Source of the DNA: Ophthalmolycus amberensis
Lineage: Eukaryota > Chordata > Actinopteri > Perciformes > Zoarcidae
Reading direction: 5' to 3'
Length of the DNA: 64,000 nucleotides
Assembly: GCA_024529925.1 (NCBI GenBank)
Contig: JAFEUB010000921.1
Location: forward strand, 1 to 64,000
The notes under the pieces are model-generated. The model saw only the letters and a list, made by a program, of their open reading frames with translations, was not told where the DNA came from and made no database searches. Position 1 is the stretch's first letter; each line of letters starts with the position of its first letter. The position numbers and the translations under genes are program-made. Shown piece by piece: positions 9,610-17,450 of the stretch.

Positions 9610-9682
9610 TGTTTCCGCCCAGTTTCGAACAGGGGACCTTTCGCGTATGAAGCAAACGTGATAACCACTACACTACGGAAAC
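9610..9682 (-). tRNA. tRNA-Val body with Met anticodon (CAT)
   Basis: CAT copy whose upstream context has CAAAAATCC rather than the CAAAAGTCC seen with the first three CAT genes. CAT units therefore occur on at least two backgrounds. Partner Asp is the degenerate 9199. Confidence 0.85.
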
Positions 9683-9919
9683 TGCTGAAAATCACTTTTA
9701 CGCACCTGCCCAGGCTCAATGCACCATTCACCATTGACAGCAAACATTTCAGATGCCAGACAACATGATTTCCGAATGGATTCAGTCACAGCTGCTGTGT
9801 CATTGAGTGACAGTAAATGTCTACTACACTTAAAGCCTCCCCTGTATAGCTCTAGGAATTCCATTTAAAGGCCGGAACAGCGCACTTTTTTTCACTAGCC
9901 AAAAATCCTGCTAGCGCAG

Positions 9920-9991
9920 TCCTCGTTAGTATAGTGGACAGTATCTCCGCTTGTTATGAGGAAGACCAGGGTTCGATTCCCTGACGGGGAG
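9920..9991 (+). tRNA. tRNA-Asp body, GTT anticodon, stem mismatch
   Basis: GTT plus GAGGA haplotype. The spacer upstream has lost one base (GCGCACTT for GCGCCACTT), and two further bases are missing after the gene near 10100, making this the 719 bp interval. Confidence 0.82.
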
Positions 9992-10328
9992 TTTTAGACC
10001 AGGGTTCGATTCCCTGACGGGGAGTTTTAGACCAGTTGCTGGTAAGACAACAGCCATTTAACACAGAGACTATACGTTTCGAGCATGTTCCTGCTGTCAG
10101 TCAGCTTCACGTTGACGATATGATCGCCTACCTCGGCATGCATGAAAGGTTGCACATCAGAATGGAAAATACTGGTTCTTTTCATCCAGTTTGCTGGGAA
10201 CGCTAGTCAGAACACTTTGATTGTGTGGAGGAAAAGCTAACCCTGGGGCAGTTGTACTTCTTATCCAGTTTCTGTCAATTCCACAAGGTAGAGTTTTATT
10301 GTGTGGAGTAAGCAGGAACAAAGAACAC

Positions 10329-10401
10329 TGTTTCCGCCCAGTTTCGAACAGGGGACCTTTCGCGTATGAAGCAAACGTGATAACCACTACACTACGGAAA
10401 C
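10329..10401 (-). tRNA. tRNA-Val body with Met anticodon (CAT)
   Basis: CAT copy. Its Asp partner (9920) carries the stem-mismatch GTT haplotype, so CAT occurs with both forms of GTT. Confidence 0.85.
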
Positions 10402-10639
10402 TGCTGAAAATCACTTTTACGCACCTGCCCAGGCTCAATGCACCATTCACCATTGACAGCAAACATTTCAGATGCCAGACAACATGATTTCCGAATGGAT
10501 TCAGTCACAGCTGCTGTGTCATTGAGTGACAGTAAATGTCTACTACACTTAAAGCCTCCCCTGTATAGCTCTAGGAATTCCATTTAAAGGTCGGAACAGC
10601 GCCACTTTTTTTCACTAGCCAAAAATCCTGCTAGCGCAG

Positions 10640-10711
10640 TCCTCGTTAGTATAGTGGACAGTATCTCCGCTTGTTATGAGGAAGACCAGGGTTCGATTCC
10701 CTGACGGGGAG
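10640..10711 (+). tRNA. tRNA-Asp body, GTT anticodon, stem mismatch
   Basis: Last of four GAGGA copies; remaining stems intact. Unit partner at 11051 is Val-CAC. Confidence 0.82.
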
Positions 10712-11050
10712 TTTTAGACCAGGGTTCGATTCCCTGACGGGGAGTTTTAGACCAGTTGCTGGTAAGACAACAGCCATTTAACACAGAGACTATACGTTTC
10801 GAGCATGTTCCTGCTGTCAGAGTCAGCTTCACGTTGACGATATGATCGCCTACCTCGGCATGCATGAAAGGTTGCACATCAGAATGGAAAATACTGGTTC
10901 TTTTCATCCAGTTTGCTGGGAACGCTAGTCAGAACACTTTGATTGTGTGGAGGAAAAGCTAACCCTGGGGCAGTTGTACTTCTTATCCAGTTTCTGTCAA
11001 TTCCACAAAGTAGAGTTTTATTGTGTGGAGTAAGCAGGAACAAAGAACAC

Positions 11051-11123
11051 TGTTTCCGCCCAGTTTCGAACAGGGGACCTTTCGCGTGTGAAGCAAACGT
11101 GATAACCACTACACTACGGAAAC
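11051..11123 (-). tRNA. tRNA-Val (CAC)
   Basis: Consensus CAC copy with the shared T-stem mismatch. Confidence 0.88.
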
Positions 11124-11361
11124 TGCTGAAAATCACTTTTACGCACCTTCCCAGGCTCAATGCACCATTCACCATTGACAGCAAACATTTCAGATGCCAG
11201 ACAACATGATTTCCGAATGGATTCAGTCACAGCTGCTGTGTCATTGAGTGACAGTAAATGTCTACTACACTTAAAGCCTCCCCTGTATAGCTCTAGGAAT
11301 TCCATTTAAAGGCCGGAACAGCGCCACTTTTTTTCACTAGCCAAAAATCCTGTTAGCGCAG

Positions 11362-11433
11362 TCCTCGTTAGTATAGTGGACAGTATCTCCGCTTGTTATG
11401 CGGAAGACCAGGGTTCGATTCCCTGACGGGGAG
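11362..11433 (+). tRNA. tRNA-Asp body with Asn anticodon (GTT)
   Basis: GTT with the paired GCGGA stem. The immediate 5' flank has TGTTAGCG where siblings have TGCTAGCG. Confidence 0.86.
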
Positions 11434-11772
11434 TTTTAGACCAGGGTTCGATTCCCTGACGGGGAGTTTTAGACCAGTTGCTGGTAAGACAACAGCCATT
11501 TAACACAGAGACTATACGTTTCGAGCATGTTCCTGCTGTCAGAGTCAGCTTCACGTTGACGATATGATCGCCTACCTCGGCATGCATGAAAGGTTGCACA
11601 TCAGAATGGAAAATACTGGTTCTTTTCATCCAGTTTGCTGGGAACGCTAGTCAGAACACTTTGATTGTGTGGAGGAAAAGCTAACCCTGGGGCAGTTGTA
11701 CTTCTTATCCAGTTTCTGACAATTCCACAAAGTAGAGTTTTATTGTGTGGAGTAAGCAGGAACAAAGAACAC

Positions 11773-11845
11773 TGTTTCCGCCCAGTTTCGAACAGGGGAC
11801 CTTTCGCGTATGAAGCAAACGTGATAACCACTACACTACGGAAAC
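11773..11845 (-). tRNA. tRNA-Val body with Met anticodon (CAT)
   Basis: Sixth and last CAT copy, partnered with the paired-stem GTT gene at 11362. Confidence 0.85.
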
Positions 11846-12083
11846 TGCTGAAAATCACTTTTACGCACCTGCCCAGGCTCAATGCACCATTCACCATTGA
11901 CAGCAAACATTTCAGATGCCAGACAACATGATTTCCGAATGGATTCAGTCACAGCTGCTGTGTCATTGAGTGACAGTAAATGTCTACTACACTTAAAGCC
12001 TCCCCTGTATAGCTCTAGGAATTCCATTTAAAGGCCGGAACAGCGCCACTTTTTTTCACTAGCCAAAAATCCTGCTAGCGCAG

Positions 12084-12155
12084 TCCTCGTTAGTATAGTG
12101 GACAGTATCTCCGCTTGTCACGCGGAAGACCAGGGTTCGATTCCCTGACGGGGAG
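12084..12155 (+). tRNA. tRNA-Asp (GTC)
   Basis: Consensus copy with all stems paired, B box intact, TTTT and 33 bp duplicate following. First GTC after a run of eight GTT genes. Confidence 0.92.
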
Positions 12156-12494
12156 TTTTAGACCAGGGTTCGATTCCCTGACGGGGAGTTTTAGACCAGT
12201 TGCTGGTAAGACAACAGCCATTTAACGCAGAGACTATACGTTTCGAGCATGTTCCTGCTGTCAGAGTCAGCTTCACGTTGACGATATGATCGCCTACCTC
12301 GGCATGCATGAAAGGTTGCACATCAGAATGGAAAATACTGGTTGTTTTCATCCAGTTTGCTGGGAACGCTAGTCAGAACACTTTGATTGTGTGGAGGAAA
12401 AGCTAACCCTGGGGCAGTTGTACTTCTTATCCAGTTTCTGACAATTCCACAAAGTAGAGTTTTATTGTGTGGCGTAAGCAGGAACAAAGAAGAC

Positions 12495-12567
12495 TGTTTC
12501 CGCCCAGTTTCGAACAGGGGACCTTTCACGTGTAAAGCAAACGTGATAACCACTACACTACGGAAAC
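12495..12567 (-). tRNA. tRNA-Val (TAC)
   Basis: TAC anticodon. The 3' flank of this unit is TAC-type, but its 5' flank past the gene (GAAAATCAC) matches the CAT/CAC-type units. The copy looks recombinant, with an exchange near its 5' end. Confidence 0.86.
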
Positions 12568-12805
12568 TGCTGAAAATCACTTTTACGCACCTGCCCAGGC
12601 TCAATGCACCATTCACCATTGACAGCAAACATTTCAGATGCCAGACAACATGATTTCCGAATGGATTCAGTCACAGCTGCTGTGTCATTGAGTGACAGTA
12701 AATGTCTACTACACTTAAAGCCTCCCCTGTATAGCTCTAGGAATTCCATTTAAAGGCCGGAACAGCGCCACTTTTTGTCACTAGCCAAAAATCCTGCTAG
12801 CGCAG

Positions 12806-12877
12806 TCCTCGTTAGTATAGTGGACAGTATCTCCGCTTGTTATGCGGAAGACCAGGGTTCGATTCCCTGACGGGGAG
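12806..12877 (+). tRNA. tRNA-Asp body with Asn anticodon (GTT)
   Basis: Paired-stem GTT copy. The upstream T run is interrupted here (TTTTTG instead of T7). Partner at 13217 is CAC. Confidence 0.86.
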
Positions 12878-13216
12878 TTTTAGACCAGGGTTCGATTCCC
12901 TGACGGGGAGTTTTAGACCAGTTGCTGGTAAGACAACAGCCATTTAACACAGAGACTATACGTTTCGAGCATGTTCCTGCTGTCAGAGTCAGCTTCACGT
13001 TGACGATATGATCGCCTACCTCGGCATGCATGAAAGGTTGCACATCAGAATGGAAAATACTGGTTCTTTTCATCCAGTTTGCTGGGAACGCTAGTCAGAA
13101 CACTTTGATTGTGTGGAGGAAAAGCTAACCCTGGGGCAGTTGTACTTCTTATCCAGTTTCTGACAATTCCACAAAGTAGAGTTTTATTGTGTGGAGTAAG
13201 CAGGAACAAAGAACAC

Positions 13217-13289
13217 TGTTTCCGCCCAGTTTCGAACAGGGGACCTTTCGCGTGTGAAGCAAACGTGATAAACACTACACTACGGAAAC
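13217..13289 (-). tRNA. tRNA-Val (CAC), D-loop lesion
   Basis: Anticodon CAC is normal, but the D loop reads GTGTTT instead of GTGGTT. One of the two invariant loop guanines that dock with the T loop is lost, and this also lies in the A box. Probably impaired. Confidence 0.8.
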
Positions 13290-13527
13290 TGCTGAAAATC
13301 ACTTTTACGCACCTGCCCAGGCTCAATGCACCATTCACCATTGACAGCAAACATTTCAGATGCCAGACAACATGATTTCCGAATGGATTCAGTCACATCT
13401 TCTGTGTCATTGAGTGACAGTAAATGTCTACTACACTTAAAGCCTCCCCTGTATAGCTCTAGGAATTCCATTTAAAGGCCGGAACAGCGCCACTTTTTTT
13501 CACTAGCCAAAAATCCTGCTAGCGCAG

Positions 13528-13599
13528 TCCTCGTTAGTATAGTGGACAGTATCTCCGCTTGTCACGCGGAAGACCAGGGTTCGATTCCCTGACTGGGAG
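13528..13599 (+). tRNA. tRNA-Asp (GTC) with acceptor mismatch
   Basis: Anticodon GTC and arms are intact. The acceptor 3' strand is ACTGGGA, giving a C5.U68 mismatch. The 33 bp duplicate right after it keeps the intact ACGGGGA. This unit's Val gene is missing because of the insertion and deletion at 13926-15407. Confidence 0.84.
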
Positions 13600-13921
13600 T
13601 TTTAGACCAGGGTTCGATTCCCTGACGGGGAGTTTTAGACCAGTTGCTGGTAAGACAACAGCCATTTAACACAGAGACTATACGTTTCGAGCATGTTCCT
13701 GCTGTCAGAGTCAGCTTCACGTTGACGATATGATCGCCTACCTCGGCATGCATGAAAGGTTGCACATCAGAATGGAAAATACTGGTTGTTTTCATCCAGT
13801 TTGCTGGGAACGCTAGTCAGAACACTTTGATTGTGTGGAGGAAAAGCTAACCCTGGGGCAGTTGTACTTCTTATCCAGTTTCTGACAATTCCACAAAGTA
13901 GAGTTTTATTGTGTGGAGTAA

Positions 13922-13925
13922 GCAG
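13922..13925. repeat. Left target-site duplication GCAG
   Basis: GCAG here, preceding TGTTAGATCC, is repeated at 15392-15395 after ...ATCGACA. The flanks together rebuild the normal array sequence AAGCAGGAACAAAG, which defines both ends of the inserted element. Confidence 0.75.
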
Positions 13926-15391
13926 TGTTAGATCCTGGGGTACTTCTGGCCCGATACGGGGCTACTTACTGACTCAGCTCTCTATTAAAAGATTGTCGAG
14001 CTGGTGTTCTGGCGAGGGAACTCGCCTGGCTCCGCTAACTGCCGTTACTCCCGACGTCTACCCTGCTTCCTCCGGTCTGAGCGCACTCGGCCGAGAGGCC
14101 AGTCCTGGCCCCGGGCGCTCCTTCCGATCGCGTCAGTTATGGCAGCTTCCCTCTTATGGATCCGTGCTCTTGGTAAATGCCAGGTTAGGTTTTAACGGCT
14201 AGGATTACTTTTCTAAAACCGTAAGGGATTGTTAAGTGGATTCGGTCTCTAGGATAACCTTATAGAACTCAGTTGTTAGACATACAATAGATTTAACCTT
14301 TTACTGCCACGAGGAACTTTTACTATTTAAGCAAATAAATGCACTTGAGAAATTTACTTTAAATGCAGATTAGATATTTATTGCAGGTTATACTTGGTTA
14401 GTTTAGCAGGGGTTAAGCTACAGCTCACATAAAATGTTACTACACTTGATTCGTTACTTTAATTTTCTTCTTTGGATTATACTCATTAGTTTTCGGATAC
14501 CGAGACGGCTCGGTCGGAGCTGGATCTTCAATGGTTCGAAGAAAAAGTTATTTTGGAGTTGTTAGGAGCGAAGGTCCGGCCGGACCCTCAGTCCTCCTGC
14601 CCTGCAGCGGAGTCCGCCCAACAGTCCAAAACTCAGTACAAAGTCTTTGTGGGGCTGCTGCGGTTTTCTCCGATGTCCAGTTGTTAGAGTCGAGCAGTGG
14701 GGAGAGGAAAATCTCCGTCTTTGAATCTTGTTGTCCACGAACTGCGGTCTTCTTTCGTGAACAGAGACGAAGCCCTCGGATACTTCAGTTACGATCGTCC
14801 GTATCTTCTCCTCAGAGCACTTGGACGGCTCTCGTGGTGAAATCCCATTTGGAGCTTGCAAACTTCTCCTTATATCCCTGATTCGGGCTCACAGTTCTCC
14901 CTCCCTCCTGCTCTGAACACATGATCCTCATCCCACCCTTTTGTGTGGGCGTTTGTTTCTAGAACCTTCCCGATCTTTCCCTCTTGCTTGTATGAGTCAT
15001 CTCTTGCAGTAGATTTCCATGTCCCATGACTGTTTCCCTTAACTCCCTACAACATCTGTTTCTGACTCATTCGGGTTTGCTTATTCACCATGACTTAACA
15101 CTTTTTCTACATCTCAGCTCCGGTACACAGGACATTATTATAATCAGTTTTTACATTGGTTAAATCACTCTATGCATTTAAACATTTGTTATATTACGAC
15201 CATAAACTTTGTTAAATCACTCTATGCATTTAAACATTTATGATATAATGATTATAAACCTTTATCTTTCGATTACACTTTATCCATTGATTTCTGAGTA
15301 TATGCTTCGTGCTTTTATATCCTGATCTTCCCCTGAACGTGTATGCATGTTTTCGAGGCAGCTTTCTCTGTGAGCTCAACTCTTATCGACA
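13926..15391. mobile_element. 1466 bp TG...CA insertion, probable solo LTR
   Basis: The element begins TGTTAGATCC and ends ATCGACA, with short TGT/ACA inverted termini and a 4 bp GCAG target duplication, as for retrovirus-like or gypsy-like LTRs. It has no long coding frame, primer-binding site or polypurine tract, so a solo LTR left by recombination fits best. A TATAAAAG lies on the minus strand near 15320, about 70 bp from that end, and AATAAA signals occur on the plus strand at 14334 and on the minus at 14382. These favour minus orientation but do not prove it. Family not recognised. The ~100-codon frames inside look like chance. Confidence 0.65.
15156..15261. repeat. Two tandem copies of a 53 bp AT-rich motif inside the insertion
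   Basis: The segment at 15156-15208 is repeated at 15209-15261. The core TTAAATCACTCTATGCATTT is identical in both, and the second halves have diverged. Short duplications of this kind are common in LTR U3 regions; role unknown. Confidence 0.75.
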
Positions 15392-15395
15392 GCAG
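15392..15395. repeat. Right target-site duplication GCAG
   Basis: Partner of the GCAG at 13922. Array sequence resumes here with GCAGGAACAAAG before the deletion junction a few bases on. Confidence 0.75.
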
Positions 15396-15399
15396 GAAC

Positions 15400-15410
15400 A
15401 AAGATAAGAC
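15400..15410. other. Deletion junction in the tRNA array
   Basis: After AACAAAGA the sequence jumps to TAAGACAACAGCC. In intact units these points are about 438 bp apart, flanking the Val gene and the following Asp gene. One Val and one Asp copy were lost here, right beside the insertion. Confidence 0.8.
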
Positions 15411-15692
15411 AACAGCCATTTAACACAGAGACTATACGTTTCGAGCATATTCCTGCTGTCAGAGTCAGCTTCACGTTGACGATATGATCGCCTACCTAGG
15501 CATGCATGAAAGGTTGCAGATCAGAATGGAAAATACTGGTTATTTTCATCCAGTTTGCTGGGAACGCTAGTCAGAACACTTTGATTGTGTGGAGGAAAAG
15601 CTAACCCTGGGGCAGTTGTACTTCTTATCAAGTTTCTGACAGTTCCACAAAGTAGAGTTTTATTGTGTGGAGTAAGCAGGAACAAAGAACCC

Positions 15693-15765
15693 TGTTCCCG
15701 CCCAGTTTCGAACAGGGGACCTTTCGCGTGTGAAGCAAACATGATAACCACTACACTACGGAAAC
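15693..15765 (-). tRNA. tRNA-Val (CAC)
   Basis: CAC copy beyond the insertion. One acceptor change gives a U-G pair, and index 25 is T as in 2390. Its own upstream-unit Asp gene was deleted. Confidence 0.86.
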
Positions 15766-16003
15766 TGCTGAAAATGACTTTTACGCACCTGCCCAGGCTC
15801 AATGCACCATTCACCATTGACAGCAAAGATTTCAGATGCCAGACAACATGATTTCCGAATGGATTCAGTCACAGCTGCTGTGTCATTGAGTGACAGTAAA
15901 TGTCTACTACACTTAAAGCCTCCCCTGTATAGCTCTAGGAATTCCATTTAAAGGCCGGAACAGCGCCACTTTTTTTCACTAGCCAAAAATCCTACTAGCG
16001 CAG

Positions 16004-16075
16004 TCCTCGTTAGTATAGTGGACAGTATCTCCGCTTGTCACGCGGAAGACCAGGGTTCGATTCCCTGACGGGGAG
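16004..16075 (+). tRNA. tRNA-Asp (GTC), no 33 bp duplication
   Basis: Consensus, fully paired GTC gene followed by a single TTTT at 16076. Like 1290, the other GTC gene near an array end, it lacks the duplication. The duplication therefore probably arose once and spread through the interior of the array. Confidence 0.92.
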
Positions 16076-16379
16076 TTTTAGACCAGTTGCTGGTAAGACA
16101 ACAGCCGTTTAACACAGAGACTATACGTTTCGAGCATGTTCCTGCTGTCAGAGTCACCTTCACGTTGACGATATGATCGCCTACCTCGGCATGCATGAAG
16201 GGTTGCACATCAGAATGGAGAATACTGGTTCTTTTCATCGAGTTTGCTGGGAACGCTAGTCAGAACACTTTGATTGTGTGGAGGAAAAGCTAACAGTGGG
16301 GCAGTTGTACTTCTTATCCACTTTCTGACAATTCCACAAAGTAGTTTTATTGTGTGGCGTAAGCAGGAACAAAGAACAC

Positions 16380-16452
16380 TGTTTCCGGCCAGTTTCGAAC
16401 AGGGGACCTTTCACGTGTAAAGCAAATGTGATAACCACTACACTACGGAAAC
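16380..16452 (-). tRNA. tRNA-Val (TAC), degraded T-arm
   Basis: TAC copy at the array edge. A private change makes C49 face C65 in addition to the shared U52.U62 mismatch, leaving three T-stem pairs. The adjacent unit is truncated at 16577 by the satellite. Likely non-functional. Confidence 0.78.
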
Positions 16453-16570
16453 TGCTGAAAGTAACTTTTACGCACCTGCCCAGGCTCAATGCACCATTCA
16501 CCATTGACAGCAAACATTTCAGATGCCAGACAACATGATTTCCGAATGGATTCAGTCACAGCTGCTGTGT

Positions 16571-16590
16571 CATTGAGATGCAGAAAAGTG
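16571..16590. other. tRNA-array to satellite junction
   Basis: The array unit is followed up to CATTGAG (16571-16577), inside the loop of the TGTCA/TGACA dyad. Two or three unassigned bases follow, then satellite begins at CAGAAAAG (16581). No transposon or target duplication is visible. Confidence 0.85.
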
Positions 16591-17450
16591 GCTCAGGATA
16601 GTTGATTTCACAGTCTGATGTCATTTTCATGAATGTCTGCAACTTTCAGCACTTTACTGGCATTTTCAATTTTTTATGCTCTTAAAGTGCGTTTCAGGCA
16701 GAGAGGAGGCCAAAAGTGGATTTTGTGAAATCCACAGTTTCAAAGATTTTCTTCAGAAAAGTGGCTCAGGATAGTTGATTTCACAGTCTGATGTCATTTT
16801 CATGAATGTCTGCAACTTTCAGCACTTTACTGGCATTTTCAATTTTTTATGCTCTTAAAGTGCGTTTCAGGCAGAGAGGAGGCCAAAAGTGGATTTTGTG
16901 AAATCCACATAGTTTCAAAGATTTTCTTCAGAAAAGTGGCTCAGGATAGTTGATTTCACAGTCTGATGTCATTTTCATGAATATCTGCAACTTTCAGCAC
17001 TTTACTGGCATTTTCAATTTTTTATGCTCTTAAAGTGCGTTTCAGGCAGAGAGGAGGCCAAAAGTGGATTTTGTGAAATCCACATAGTTTCAAAGATTTT
17101 CTTCAGAAAAGTGGCTCAGGATAGTTGATTTCACAGTCTGTCATTTTCATGAATGTCTGCAACTTTCAGCACTTTACTGGCATTTTCAATTTTTTATGCT
17201 CTTAAAGTGCGTTTCAGGCAGAGAGGAGGCCAAAAGTGGATTTTGTGAAATCCACATAGTTTCAAAGATTTTCTTCAGAAAAGTGGCTCAGGATAGTTGA
17301 TTTCACAGTCTGATGTCATTTTCATGAATATCTGCAACTTTCAGCACTTTACTGGCATTTTCAATTTTTTATGCTCTTAAAGTGCGTTTCAGGCAGAGAG
17401 GAGGCCAAAAGTGGATTTTGTGAAATCCACATAGTTTCAAAGATTTTCTT

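Larger units (their letters stand above)
605..16577. repeat. Tandem array of ~722 bp Asp/Val tRNA units
   Basis: About 20 head-to-tail copies of a 722 bp unit are present (689 bp where a 33 bp duplication is absent, 719 bp in one copy with small deletions). Equivalent points recur at 1560, 2282, 3004, 3726 and so on at exactly 722 bp. Each unit carries one plus-strand Asp-type and one minus-strand Val-type tRNA. Most differences between units fall at a few diagnostic sites, including both anticodons. The left edge is inside an Asp tRNA at 605. The right edge is at 16577, inside the divergent spacer. A 1466 bp element interrupts the array at 13926. Confidence 0.95.

Noticed and set aside
871..13375. 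Recurring plus-strand 88-codon frames and minus-strand 101-, 77- and 63-codon frames every 722 bp
   Set aside because: They overlap the tRNA genes on both strands, repeat with the unit, and show no domain or codon signal. They are shadows of a non-coding repeat.
13831..14881. Plus-strand frames of 123 and 116 codons and a minus frame of 99 codons in the insertion
   Set aside because: The first begins in array sequence and crosses into the element; the others overlap on opposite strands. None shows a reverse transcriptase, protease or integrase motif.
605..16577. tRNA-derived SINE family
   Set aside because: Both tRNAs are full length with near-normal cloverleaves, lie in fixed tandem units, and lack SINE tails or target duplications.
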